Of a stretch of DNA of 7,062 nucleotides, positions 1-5,235 are shown in pieces. The notes beneath the pieces were generated by a model. It saw only the letters and a list, made by a program, of their open reading frames with translations. It made no database searches and had not been told where the DNA came from. The stretch covers positions 1-7,062 of the forward strand of contig CAMWUU010000190.1 of the NCBI GenBank assembly GCA_947177515.1, read 5' to 3'. The stretch comes from an uncultured Lachnospiraceae bacterium. GTDB taxonomy: Bacteria; Bacillota; Clostridia; Lachnospirales; Lachnospiraceae. Positions within the stretch are counted from its first letter, which is position 1; each line of letters begins with the position of its first letter. Made by a program: the position numbers and the translations under genes.

Positions 1-8
1 CGCGGCTT

Positions 9-24
9 TGTGTATAAGAGACAG
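9..24 (+). other. Tn5/Nextera mosaic-end remnant (library artefact)
   Basis: The 16 bases TGTGTATAAGAGACAG match exactly the last 16 bases of the 19-bp hyperactive Tn5 mosaic end used in tagmentation libraries. The three preceding bases (CTT) do not match the mosaic end's AGA. It lies at the extreme left edge, where untrimmed adapter is expected at a contig end. Positions 1-24 should therefore not be trusted as genomic sequence. A chance 16-base match is very unlikely, and a natural Tn5 end is much less likely than an artefact. Confidence 0.85.
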
Positions 25-54
25 GCGCCTGTGCGTGGGATGGATGGTGGCTCC

Positions 55-128
55 GCGCATGGGTTGGGGTGGCTGTTAGCTCTGCGTTAGGGTTGGGGTG
101 GCTGTTTGCTCCGCGCTAGGGTCTGTGG
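55..128 (+). repeat. 29-bp tandem repeat, two copies plus a partial third
   Basis: Units start at 55, 84 and 113. Each begins GCG(C/T) and the first two continue through GGGTTGGGGTGGCTGTT; the third diverges after GCGCTAGGGT. A degraded copy may precede them at 33-54 (GCGTGGGATGG...GGTGGCTCC). The period of 29 is not a multiple of three, so the repeat is not coding. It runs to just before the ribosome binding site of the DUF815 gene. Its position at the contig end suggests the assembly broke in or near it. Confidence 0.7.
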
Positions 129-157
129 TGCCTTTTATACGAAAGGGAGGTGTGTGG

Positions 158-1471
158 ATGTATAGAAAGTTAAAGAGGCTTGCGGTTTATAATAATATTG
201 GTGGGCAGCGGGATAATATCCTGTTCCAGATTGCGCTTGCGATTGAGAGGTATCAGAATCAGGGAGTTGGTGTGGAGTGGACGGTGGAAATGATTTACCG
301 GAATATCCACCGTTTGCTTGATTTGGCGACGGAGTATGGTTTTGATGGGAATCTTTGGCAGAATTATCTGACCTTTTTGCTTGTGAGTGTGGAAACACCG
401 TTTGGTATGGTCTGCGAGAAGGCAGGGGCGAAGGAAGGGACGGTCAATCTTTTTGCCAAGGCGGATTTTGCGATTTTTAAGGAACTGTTTGATTATGATT
501 TTGCCCCGATTGAAAAAGAATTAGGGATTAATTGTTTTTCGATTGTGACGAATTACCATGCCGTTGTGAAAAATGAACGCAGTTACAACCATATTGTACG
601 CCGGAAAGTGCGCGCGTTGAGTGCAAGGATTGCGGCCGCGAAAGATGCGGAGGAAATTTTTGGTATTGTTACCGGATTTTATGCGGATTACGGTGTGGGA
701 AAACTTGGGTTGAACAAAGCATTCCGCGTACAACATTTGCATGCGGGTGGGGTGGAGCTGAACCCGATCACAAACACGGATGATGTGCGCCTTTGTGACC
801 TTGTGGGTTACGAGCGCCAGAAAGAGCGCCTGTTGGAAAATACGGCGGCATTTGTTGCCGGGAAGGCAGCAAATAATGTTCTGCTCTATGGGGATGCGGG
901 AACAGGTAAATCCACGAGCATCAAGGCGATCTTAAATGAGTTTTACGATCAAGGTCTGCGCATGATTGAGATTTACAAACATCAGTTCGAGGATCTTTCT
1001 GCGGTCATCTCCCAGATCAAGAACCGCAATTATCGTTTTATTATCTATATGGATGACCTTTCGTTTGAGGAATTTGAGATTGAGTATAAATATTTAAAGG
1101 CGGTGATCGAGGGAGGGCTAGAAACGAAGCCGGACAATGTTCTGATCTATGCAACCTCAAACCGCAGGCATCTGATCCGTGAAACCTGGGGTGACCGCTC
1201 GGATATGACGCAGGATGAGTTGCACCATTCTGATACAATGCAGGAAAAACTCTCCCTTGTTGCGCGGTTTGGGGTCAGTATCCATTATGGTGCACCAACT
1301 CAGAAGGAATATTTTGATATTGTGGAGCATCTTGCTGCATCATACGGGAATTTTGGACTTACAAAAGAGGAATTACTACAGCAGGCAAATGCCTGGGAAA
1401 TGCGTAATGGAGGGCTTTCTGGTCGGACAGCACAACAATTTATAACATATATGGCAGACAAAAGTCGATAA
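158..1471 (+). CDS. DUF815-family AAA ATPase
   Basis: This 437-residue predicted cytoplasmic P-loop ATPase resembles the DUF815 family, whose biological role is not established. Visible motifs are Walker A GDAGTGKS at residues 245-252, a Walker-B-like strand FIIYMDDL at 294-301, and a sensor-like ATSNRRHLIRE stretch from 332 (N335). The roughly 215-residue N-terminal part before the ATPase core has no motif I recognise. There is no signal peptide or membrane segment. ATG 158 is chosen because GAAAGGGAGG lies at 141-150, seven bases upstream. An in-frame start at 98 would translate the 29-bp tandem repeat and has no good binding site. No promoter is visible before the gene, so it may be transcribed from beyond the left edge. 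It stops at 1471, and the promoter of the next gene begins 7 bases later. No terminator lies between them, so read-through into the SH3 gene is likely. Confidence 0.9.
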   Translation: MYRKLKRLAVYNNIGGQRDNILFQIALAIERYQNQGVGVEWTVEMIYRNIHRLLDLATEYGFDGNLWQNYLTFLLVSVETPFGMVCEKAGAKEGTVNLFAKADFAIFKELFDYDFAPIEKELGINCFSIVTNYHAVVKNERSYNHIVRRKVRALSARIAAAKDAEEIFGIVTGFYADYGVGKLGLNKAFRVQHLHAGGVELNPITNTDDVRLCDLVGYERQKERLLENTAAFVAGKAANNVLLYGDAGTGKSTSIKAILNEFYDQGLRMIEIYKHQFEDLSAVISQIKNRNYRFIIYMDDLSFEEFEIEYKYLKAVIEGGLETKPDNVLIYATSNRRHLIRETWGDRSDMTQDELHHSDTMQEKLSLVARFGVSIHYGAPTQKEYFDIVEHLAASYGNFGLTKEELLQQANAWEMRNGGLSGRTAQQFITYMADKSR

Positions 1472-1477
1472 AATCCT

Positions 1478-1506
1478 TTGACAGATTGCACAGACACTGG
1501 TAAAAT
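1478..1506 (+). promoter_or_regulatory. Sigma-A promoter for the SH3-domain membrane protein
   Basis: A perfect -35 TTGACA (1478-1483), a 17-base spacer and TAAAAT (1501-1506, 5 of 6 matches to TATAAT). The predicted transcription start is about 1513, leaving a leader of roughly 69 bases before ATG 1582. The promoter starts 7 bases after the DUF815 stop, so the downstream gene can be expressed independently of it. Confidence 0.8.
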
Positions 1507-1523
1507 AGGAAGGGGCAATCTGT
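1481..1523. repeat. 9-bp inverted repeat around the -10 element, possible operator
   Basis: ACAGATTGC at 1481-1489 and GCAATCTGT at 1515-1523 are perfect reverse complements separated by 25 bases. The left arm overlaps the last three bases of the -35 box and the right arm lies just after the predicted transcription start. The repeat thus brackets the -10 element. There is no T-run, so it is not a terminator of the upstream gene. An operator role is inferred only from position and symmetry. Confidence 0.45.
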
Positions 1524-1581
1524 GTGGAACGTGGCAGATGACCAAATCTCTTATTACGAACGTTTCAGAACGGGGGAAGAC

Positions 1582-2712
1582 ATGAAGAATCACAAAAATA
1601 AAAAAATTGGGTTTTTCCGCATCTGGCGCGCGGGGCTGTGCTTTGGGTTTGCGGCACTCACCTTTAATGCAGCGGCTGCCATGCCGCCGGTGGTGCAGGC
1701 ATATGCGGAAGTGACGGATTATACGGATGTATATTATGAAGGTGTGGCGGAAGGCAAGGTCAATGTCCGCGTGGCGGCGGGGGAAAACAGTGAGCAGGTT
1801 ATGCATGGCGGGGCGAAGGTTCAGTTAAAAGCCGGTGACCGCGTGACAATTATTGGGGAAGATATGGTTGGCACCAAAGTTTGGTACCATATTTTATTTG
1901 AACGTGACGGGGAGGAGATTACCGGTTTTTGTACAAGCAGCTATGTGGAAAAAACTTCCAAACAGGTTGAAATCACTCCGACTCCAGCCCCAACTCCGAC
2001 ACCGACCCCAGATCCGACACCGACATCGGATGCAACGCCGACCCCGGATGTAACACCGACCCCGGTGCCACCGGCAGAACCGGAGAAAGAGGAAAAGGAC
2101 GGGGTAAATACGGGGATTATCATTGCGCTTGTTGTAGTAGTGGTAGCGGGTGCAGGGTTGATTTTCCTGAAATCGAAAAAGGCGCAGGAGGCCGGGAAGG
2201 CCGCAAGCCGCAAGATGGCGCAGTTAAAGAAGATGAAGATTGCCGAGGGCGGGGAGGGCGCGGATGATGGACGCGGCCGTAGAAAGCCGGAGGTAAAATC
2301 CAAGGCAAATTATCGGGAAACACAGGCGGAACAGGTATACCAGGATGTCTATGTAAAGAGAGGAATGGAGGAGGAACCTGTAGCAGGTGCGGATTACGCT
2401 TACCTTGACCAGGGAGGTGCCGAGGAAATCAAGGCCAACGCGGCAAAGGAGAATGAAGAGCGCAGGGCGCTGCGTGCTGAAATTGAAGATTTAAGGGAGC
2501 ATGATCTTGTTATCCACAAGTATTTTGGCAAGGGTGAAGTATACGATAATTCGGATGTGCGCCTGATTGAAGTTCGTTTTGGCAGTGATGTGCGCTTTAT
2601 GAATAAGGATGCTCTTGCTGCGAAAAAGCTGATGAAGCGCTGCAGCGAGGAAACCATGCGTTATCACCGCAGGGGGAGTGAGAGGCCGAACAGGGATGAT
2701 TTTTATGATTAA
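1582..2712 (+). CDS. SH3b-domain single-pass membrane protein with Tudor-like cytoplasmic tail
   Basis: This is a predicted 376-residue envelope protein. Residues 1-42 form a signal peptide: a Lys-rich start, a hydrophobic core, and a likely cut after AYA (40-42). An SH3b-like domain follows at about 51-124, with VNVRVAAG and VWYHILF. Next come a Pro/Thr spacer (131-173), one transmembrane helix rich in Val/Ile (178-196) followed by KSKK, and a charged cytoplasmic region with a probable coiled coil (278-307). Residues 308-350 start HDLVIHKYFGKGEV and resemble the C-terminal Tudor-like domain of PcrA/UvrD helicases. SH3b domains usually bind cell-wall peptides, so the protein may link wall sensing to a cytoplasmic partner; this is inference. 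ATG 1582 (GGGGGAAGAC just upstream) is preferred over GTG 1522 because the latter's AGGAAGGGG site falls at or before the predicted transcription start and would put 20 polar residues before the signal peptide. A terminator follows the gene. Confidence 0.85.
   Translation: MKNHKNKKIGFFRIWRAGLCFGFAALTFNAAAAMPPVVQAYAEVTDYTDVYYEGVAEGKVNVRVAAGENSEQVMHGGAKVQLKAGDRVTIIGEDMVGTKVWYHILFERDGEEITGFCTSSYVEKTSKQVEITPTPAPTPTPTPDPTPTSDATPTPDVTPTPVPPAEPEKEEKDGVNTGIIIALVVVVVAGAGLIFLKSKKAQEAGKAASRKMAQLKKMKIAEGGEGADDGRGRRKPEVKSKANYRETQAEQVYQDVYVKRGMEEEPVAGADYAYLDQGGAEEIKANAAKENEERRALRAEIEDLREHDLVIHKYFGKGEVYDNSDVRLIEVRFGSDVRFMNKDALAAKKLMKRCSEETMRYHRRGSERPNRDDFYD
1975..2073 (+). repeat. Low-complexity Pro/Thr codon repeat inside the SH3-protein gene
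   Basis: Alternating ACN/CCN codons, with repeated GCCGACCCCGGAT-like and ACACCGACCCC blocks, encode a spacer of TP, TPD and TPV units. It separates the extracellular SH3b domain from the membrane helix. Spacers of this type are common in Gram-positive surface proteins as extended wall-spanning linkers. The repeats make the length prone to slippage and to assembly error. Confidence 0.8.
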
Positions 2713-2733
2713 GGAATAATAAAGAGAAAAAAT

Positions 2734-2769
2734 AACCGCACCTCCATATGGAGGTGCGGTTGTTTTTTT
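2734..2769. terminator. Bidirectional rho-independent terminator
   Basis: A perfect 12-bp stem, AACCGCACCTCC (2734-2745) and GGAGGTGCGGTT (2750-2761), closes on the tetraloop ATAT and is followed by GTTTTTTT on the + strand. On the - strand the same stem is followed by ATTTTTTCTCTTT. It lies 21 bases after the + strand SH3-protein gene and about 100 bases beyond the stop of the convergent - strand lipoprotein gene, so it can end both transcripts. Confidence 0.92.
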
Positions 2770-2860
2770 GGGAAATCGCAGTCATGTGTACGAATTGGAT
2801 AATGTAAAACGAAATGGGCTGGAAATATATGGGAGATAGGTTCCGGTTTTTTATGGTTGC

Positions 2861-4588
2861 TTATTTTACAGCAATCCCATAAATCTTTTTCCCCCTTGTA
2901 CCGACCACAATCATATTCTCAAAAGCTGCCGGCGAAGCTTCAATATTACCGCCGAGGTTCGTTGTATCATAAAGTTCTCCTGTCAGGCCGTCAATCATAT
3001 ACATGTTGCCCGTGGAATCGCAAACGATTACATATCCATTGCCATCCTTGTCATACAAAGCAATCGGGCTTGACCAGGTATAGTCGGACATTTCACAGCT
3101 CCAGACCTCGCCGCCGGTTCGTTTGCTTAGGGCAACAATCTTGCCCTTTTTCTCGCTGCCGGTGCGTGCTACTGTAAAATATACAAGCCCGGAAAGCTTG
3201 TTTTCGCCTAAAAGTGCGGTGGATTGAACACCGCCGGAAACGCCGGAAACCGTGTAGCAGGGATAGGTGCGCTGCCAGATTACTTCCCCGGTCGCCGCAT
3301 TAAATTTGTAGATTGGGATATCGCCGCGTGCCGTGTCATCCTGCGTCCAGTGCAGGGAGGTCGAAAGATAAATATAGGCTGTTCCAGTTTCGGGATCTTC
3401 TTCTAGTACCGGGGAGCAATTGGTGTCGTCCAGTGTATTTGCAACCCAGACAACTTCCATCGTGTTTAAGTCAAGACAGATTAAGTCGCCGCAATTATCT
3501 GCCACATAAAGGTAGCCTTTCCAGACAACGGCGGAGGATTCCATGCCGAGCCAGTAAGTGTCCTCCTGTGCACGGGAACGGTCAGTAGTGTAGCGCCATT
3601 TAATCACCTCATCCGGGTGGATGGTAACCGTCTTGCCGTCATAGAAGGTATTGAGGTGTGTGATATACAAAATTCCGTTTTCACCCGGTTGGATCAGTGT
3701 ATCCGTTTCCACGTCAATCAGCGGGGAGGAGTCAAACGCCGTGAAATTGTCGTTGTCCGTGCGCTCGGAAAATACATCGTCGTAGCCATATTCGTAGATC
3801 ACATGTCCGGTTAACAGGTTGATAACAAAGGTGCGCGCACATTCGCTTCCCATCGAATCGCCCGCCCCGACAAAGTAAAGTGGCGTGCCATCCGGGTAGA
3901 TACTGCCCGTGCCTTTGATTGGGAAACCGAGTGAGATAGTGTCACGCGTTTTGGTGCCGTCTTCCAGATCCAGAAAATAAATGCGCCCATCCGCAGTCGC
4001 ATAAATCACCTCTGTCAGGTTTGCCTTGGACTTTTTCTTTGTATAAATATTCATTGCCTGTTTGGTAGCCTCATCCCAGCGCACGATAAGCGGCTGTCCG
4101 GTCCAGCAGCTCCCGGTCCAATAGCCCTTCTTAACCGTTTTTTTAAGTTTCCCCGTTTTGATGGACCAGGAATTCTTTGAGTCAAATTTCCGTTCTAGGA
4201 CATTGGCAATACCATAAACGGCACTGGAGCGGTAATTGTTGCCGCGGAAGGTAACCACGCCGGGAAGGGAGGTATAGGAGGAACCATTATTAAAGGTAAT
4301 TGGATTGCTGCGGGAAAATCCCCCTTCCTGTACCATATCATTTACCATAAGGGCAGTACGGAACCCGAAGGTCCTGGCCTCTGTCGCGGTGACACTTGTC
4401 GGGACACCGGTTTCAAGCAGCTTTTGGTAGTCGTTTAACAACATCTGGTTGAAAACCGGAGCCGCGTCATCGCCCGCAACGGGTTTCGAGAGGGAACCTT
4501 TGCCGCCGCAGCCTGCGAGTAGGGAAAGAGCTAAAAGCCCCGCGGTAAAAAGGGCATGTTTCTTTTTGTTTTTCTGGATTTGATGCAA
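2861..4588 (-). CDS. Lipoprotein with PQQ/BamB-like beta-propeller
   Basis: A predicted 575-residue lipoprotein, probably on the outer face of the cytoplasmic membrane. The N-terminus is Lys-rich, followed by a hydrophobic stretch and the lipobox LLAGC, with Cys27 as the lipidation site and GG after it. The mature part carries repeated propeller-strand motifs: ADGRIYFLDLEDG (200-211), GYLYVADNCGDLICLDL (358-374), PIYKFNAATGEVIW (425-438), GKIVALSKRTGGEVW (482-496), GNMYMIDGLTGEL (527-539) and the closing GKKIYGIAVK. An FRGN motif lies at 114-117 and DKDGNG, a possible Ca-binding-like loop, at 513-518. PQQ-like propellers include PQQ dehydrogenases and BamB scaffolds. The known enzymes' other features are not evident here, so binding or scaffold roles are more likely than catalysis. 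The start is TTG (4586-4588), preceded by AAGAGG; the only nearby upstream ATG (4608-4610) is out of frame. The gene is convergent with the SH3 gene. Confidence 0.9.
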   Translation of the reverse strand: MHQIQKNKKKHALFTAGLLALSLLAGCGGKGSLSKPVAGDDAAPVFNQMLLNDYQKLLETGVPTSVTATEARTFGFRTALMVNDMVQEGGFSRSNPITFNNGSSYTSLPGVVTFRGNNYRSSAVYGIANVLERKFDSKNSWSIKTGKLKKTVKKGYWTGSCWTGQPLIVRWDEATKQAMNIYTKKKSKANLTEVIYATADGRIYFLDLEDGTKTRDTISLGFPIKGTGSIYPDGTPLYFVGAGDSMGSECARTFVINLLTGHVIYEYGYDDVFSERTDNDNFTAFDSSPLIDVETDTLIQPGENGILYITHLNTFYDGKTVTIHPDEVIKWRYTTDRSRAQEDTYWLGMESSAVVWKGYLYVADNCGDLICLDLNTMEVVWVANTLDDTNCSPVLEEDPETGTAYIYLSTSLHWTQDDTARGDIPIYKFNAATGEVIWQRTYPCYTVSGVSGGVQSTALLGENKLSGLVYFTVARTGSEKKGKIVALSKRTGGEVWSCEMSDYTWSSPIALYDKDGNGYVIVCDSTGNMYMIDGLTGELYDTTNLGGNIEASPAAFENMIVVGTRGKKIYGIAVK

Positions 4589-4651
4589 AATAAACCTCTT
4601 TTCTGCGCATAAAAATCTGCGCTGTTAAATACTACATGGCCTGTAAAGAAA

Positions 4652-4660
4652 ATTATACCA
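4652..4660 (-). promoter_or_regulatory. Extended -10 promoter for the lipoprotein gene
   Basis: Read on the - strand, this is TGGTATAAT: a perfect TATAAT with the TGn extension that replaces a strong -35 box. No good -35 lies at the usual spacing. The predicted transcription start is about 4645, giving a leader of roughly 57 bases to the TTG start. The element overlaps the first heptamer of the ACCATGT array, so a protein bound there could compete with RNA polymerase. Confidence 0.6.
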
Positions 4661-4797
4661 TGTTTGGGCAATCTTATACCATGTCTTTAGGAAGGCTTTG
4701 CGCTAGTTTTACCTTCGTGCATATTACACTATGTCTTCCGATCTTCAGGGGAGGAACCGCTCCATAGGAACTAACTACCATGTCTTCCGAACATGGT
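4653..4797. promoter_or_regulatory. ACCATGT heptamer array, possible operators
   Basis: ACCATGT occurs at 4657-4663, 4678-4684 and 4777-4783, with ACTATGT at 4728-4734 and the inverse ACATGGT at 4791-4797. The first two lie in an 11-base direct repeat, TTATACCATGT (4653 and 4674), spaced 21 bases or two helical turns. The later copies follow at spacings of 50 and 49. The last pair forms a perfect inverted repeat, ACCATGT-N7-ACATGGT. The first copy overlaps the lipoprotein -10. The pattern fits binding sites for a dimeric regulator, but no regulator is encoded in the window. Confidence 0.45.
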
Positions 4798-4827
4798 GCC
4801 TCTAGGGAGGAACCGCTGGATAGGAAC
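4731..4827. repeat. Pair of degenerate direct repeats
   Basis: Copy one runs 4731-4771 and copy two 4780-4827. Both open with ATGTCTTCCGA and close with GAGGAACCGCT, two changed bases, then ATAGGAAC. The opening blocks are 49 bases apart and the closing blocks 56, so copy two carries seven extra bases in its middle. A weaker relative, ATGTCTTTAGGAAGG, begins at 4681. This looks like an old duplication that is drifting apart. Confidence 0.65.
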
Positions 4828-4899
4828 AAACATAATTTTCCATAGAAATTTTTCTCTGCACTTTTGTGCGGTTTCCTTGGTTGGAAGTGAACCGGCGCA

Positions 4900-4925
4900 G
4901 GTATAATATCTGGCGATATTATACC
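4900..4925. repeat. Perfect palindrome carrying facing -10 elements
   Basis: GGTATAATATC (4900-4910) and GATATTATACC (4915-4925) are perfect reverse complements around TGGC. Each arm contains TATAAT: 4902-4907 on the + strand and 4918-4923 on the - strand. The - strand copy has the TGn extension and TTGCGC 17 bases upstream, so it could be a leftward promoter reading toward the lipoprotein gene. The + strand copy has only TTGGAA at a short 15-base spacing. It may be an operator, a pair of convergent promoters, or both. Confidence 0.55.
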
Positions 4926-5057
4926 ATATCGGGAAAATTCGCGCAACAGAGGAAATTCTTACGATTTTTTGCCGATGTGGGCGGAGATTGACTGTACTCA
5001 GAATAGGAATGGCGGATGGAAGCGGGATATCCGTTTTTAGCATTTTTGAGTGCTGGG

Positions 5058-5086
5058 TTGACAATATGGGATTCTGCGGATAAAAT
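5058..5086 (+). promoter_or_regulatory. Sigma-A promoter for the small ORF and dehydrogenase unit
   Basis: A perfect -35 TTGACA (5058-5063), a 17-base spacer and TAAAAT (5081-5086). This is the same -35, spacer length and -10 as the promoter at 1478, and both are followed directly by a purine-rich G tract. The predicted start is near 5093, about 143 bases before the dehydrogenase ATG. Confidence 0.8.
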
Positions 5087-5104
5087 GGAGGGGATATCGT
5101 AATA

Positions 5105-5233
5105 ATGGGTTTTGGTGGAAGATTGTATGGCAGTATTACAGAAAAATTATATAGCGGTATCCAAAAAATGCAGCAGGTTCCCGATTTTGGGCGGGGACTT
5201 CAAAAATATGTAAGGAGCCAAGGAGGTACTTAG
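5105..5233 (+). CDS. 42-residue small ORF, possibly a coupled leader
   Basis: An ATG-TAG frame of 42 codons begins MGFGGRLYGSITEKLY and ends YVRSQGGT. I count six Lys/Arg against two Glu/Asp, so it is basic, and its middle could form an amphipathic helix. I do not recognise it. GGAGGGG lies 10 bases upstream (5087-5093), but this overlaps the predicted transcription start, so a transcript from the 5058 promoter may lack it. The stop lies 2 bases before the dehydrogenase ATG, and the frame contains that gene's AGGAGG, so translation of the two could be coupled. It could be a small protein, a leader peptide or a chance frame. Confidence 0.45.
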   Translation: MGFGGRLYGSITEKLYSGIQKMQQVPDFGRGLQKYVRSQGGT

Positions 5234-5235
5234 AA

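Larger units (their letters stand above)
4589..5057. other. Structured intergenic region between divergent genes
   Basis: About 470 bases separate the - strand lipoprotein gene from the promoter of the + strand dehydrogenase unit. I see no convincing gene here: the open frames on the - strand run through repeats, lack good ribosome sites and show no protein motif. The stretch holds the lipoprotein promoter, an array of ACCATGT heptamers, a pair of degenerate direct repeats and a perfect palindrome, each listed separately. The first ~330 bases are dense with such elements; 4930-5057 shows little beyond two copies of GGGATATC (5024 here, 5091 just beyond it). Confidence 0.7.

Noticed and set aside
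98..157. Upstream extension of the DUF815 gene to a start at 98
   Set aside because: It translates the 29-bp tandem repeat, has no good ribosome site, and ATG 158 has GAAAGGGAGG at the right distance.
1522..1581. GTG 1522 as start of the SH3 protein
   Set aside because: Its AGGAAGGGG lies at or before the predicted transcription start and the extra 20 residues would spoil the signal peptide. Kept as an alternative if an upstream transcript is used.
1300..1806. 168-codon open frame on the - strand
   Set aside because: It overlaps two well-supported genes and a promoter, and shows no motif.
1941..2303. Open frame of 120 codons on the - strand
   Set aside because: It is the antisense of the Pro/Thr repeat and membrane helix of the SH3 protein; its Gly/Val repeats reflect that low complexity.
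4653..4827. CRISPR array
   Set aside because: The repeats are few, unequal and degenerate, with no uniform spacers and no cas genes nearby.
4674..5064. Two overlapping - strand frames in the intergenic region
   Set aside because: They run through direct repeats and the palindrome, have no convincing ribosome sites and no recognisable protein features.
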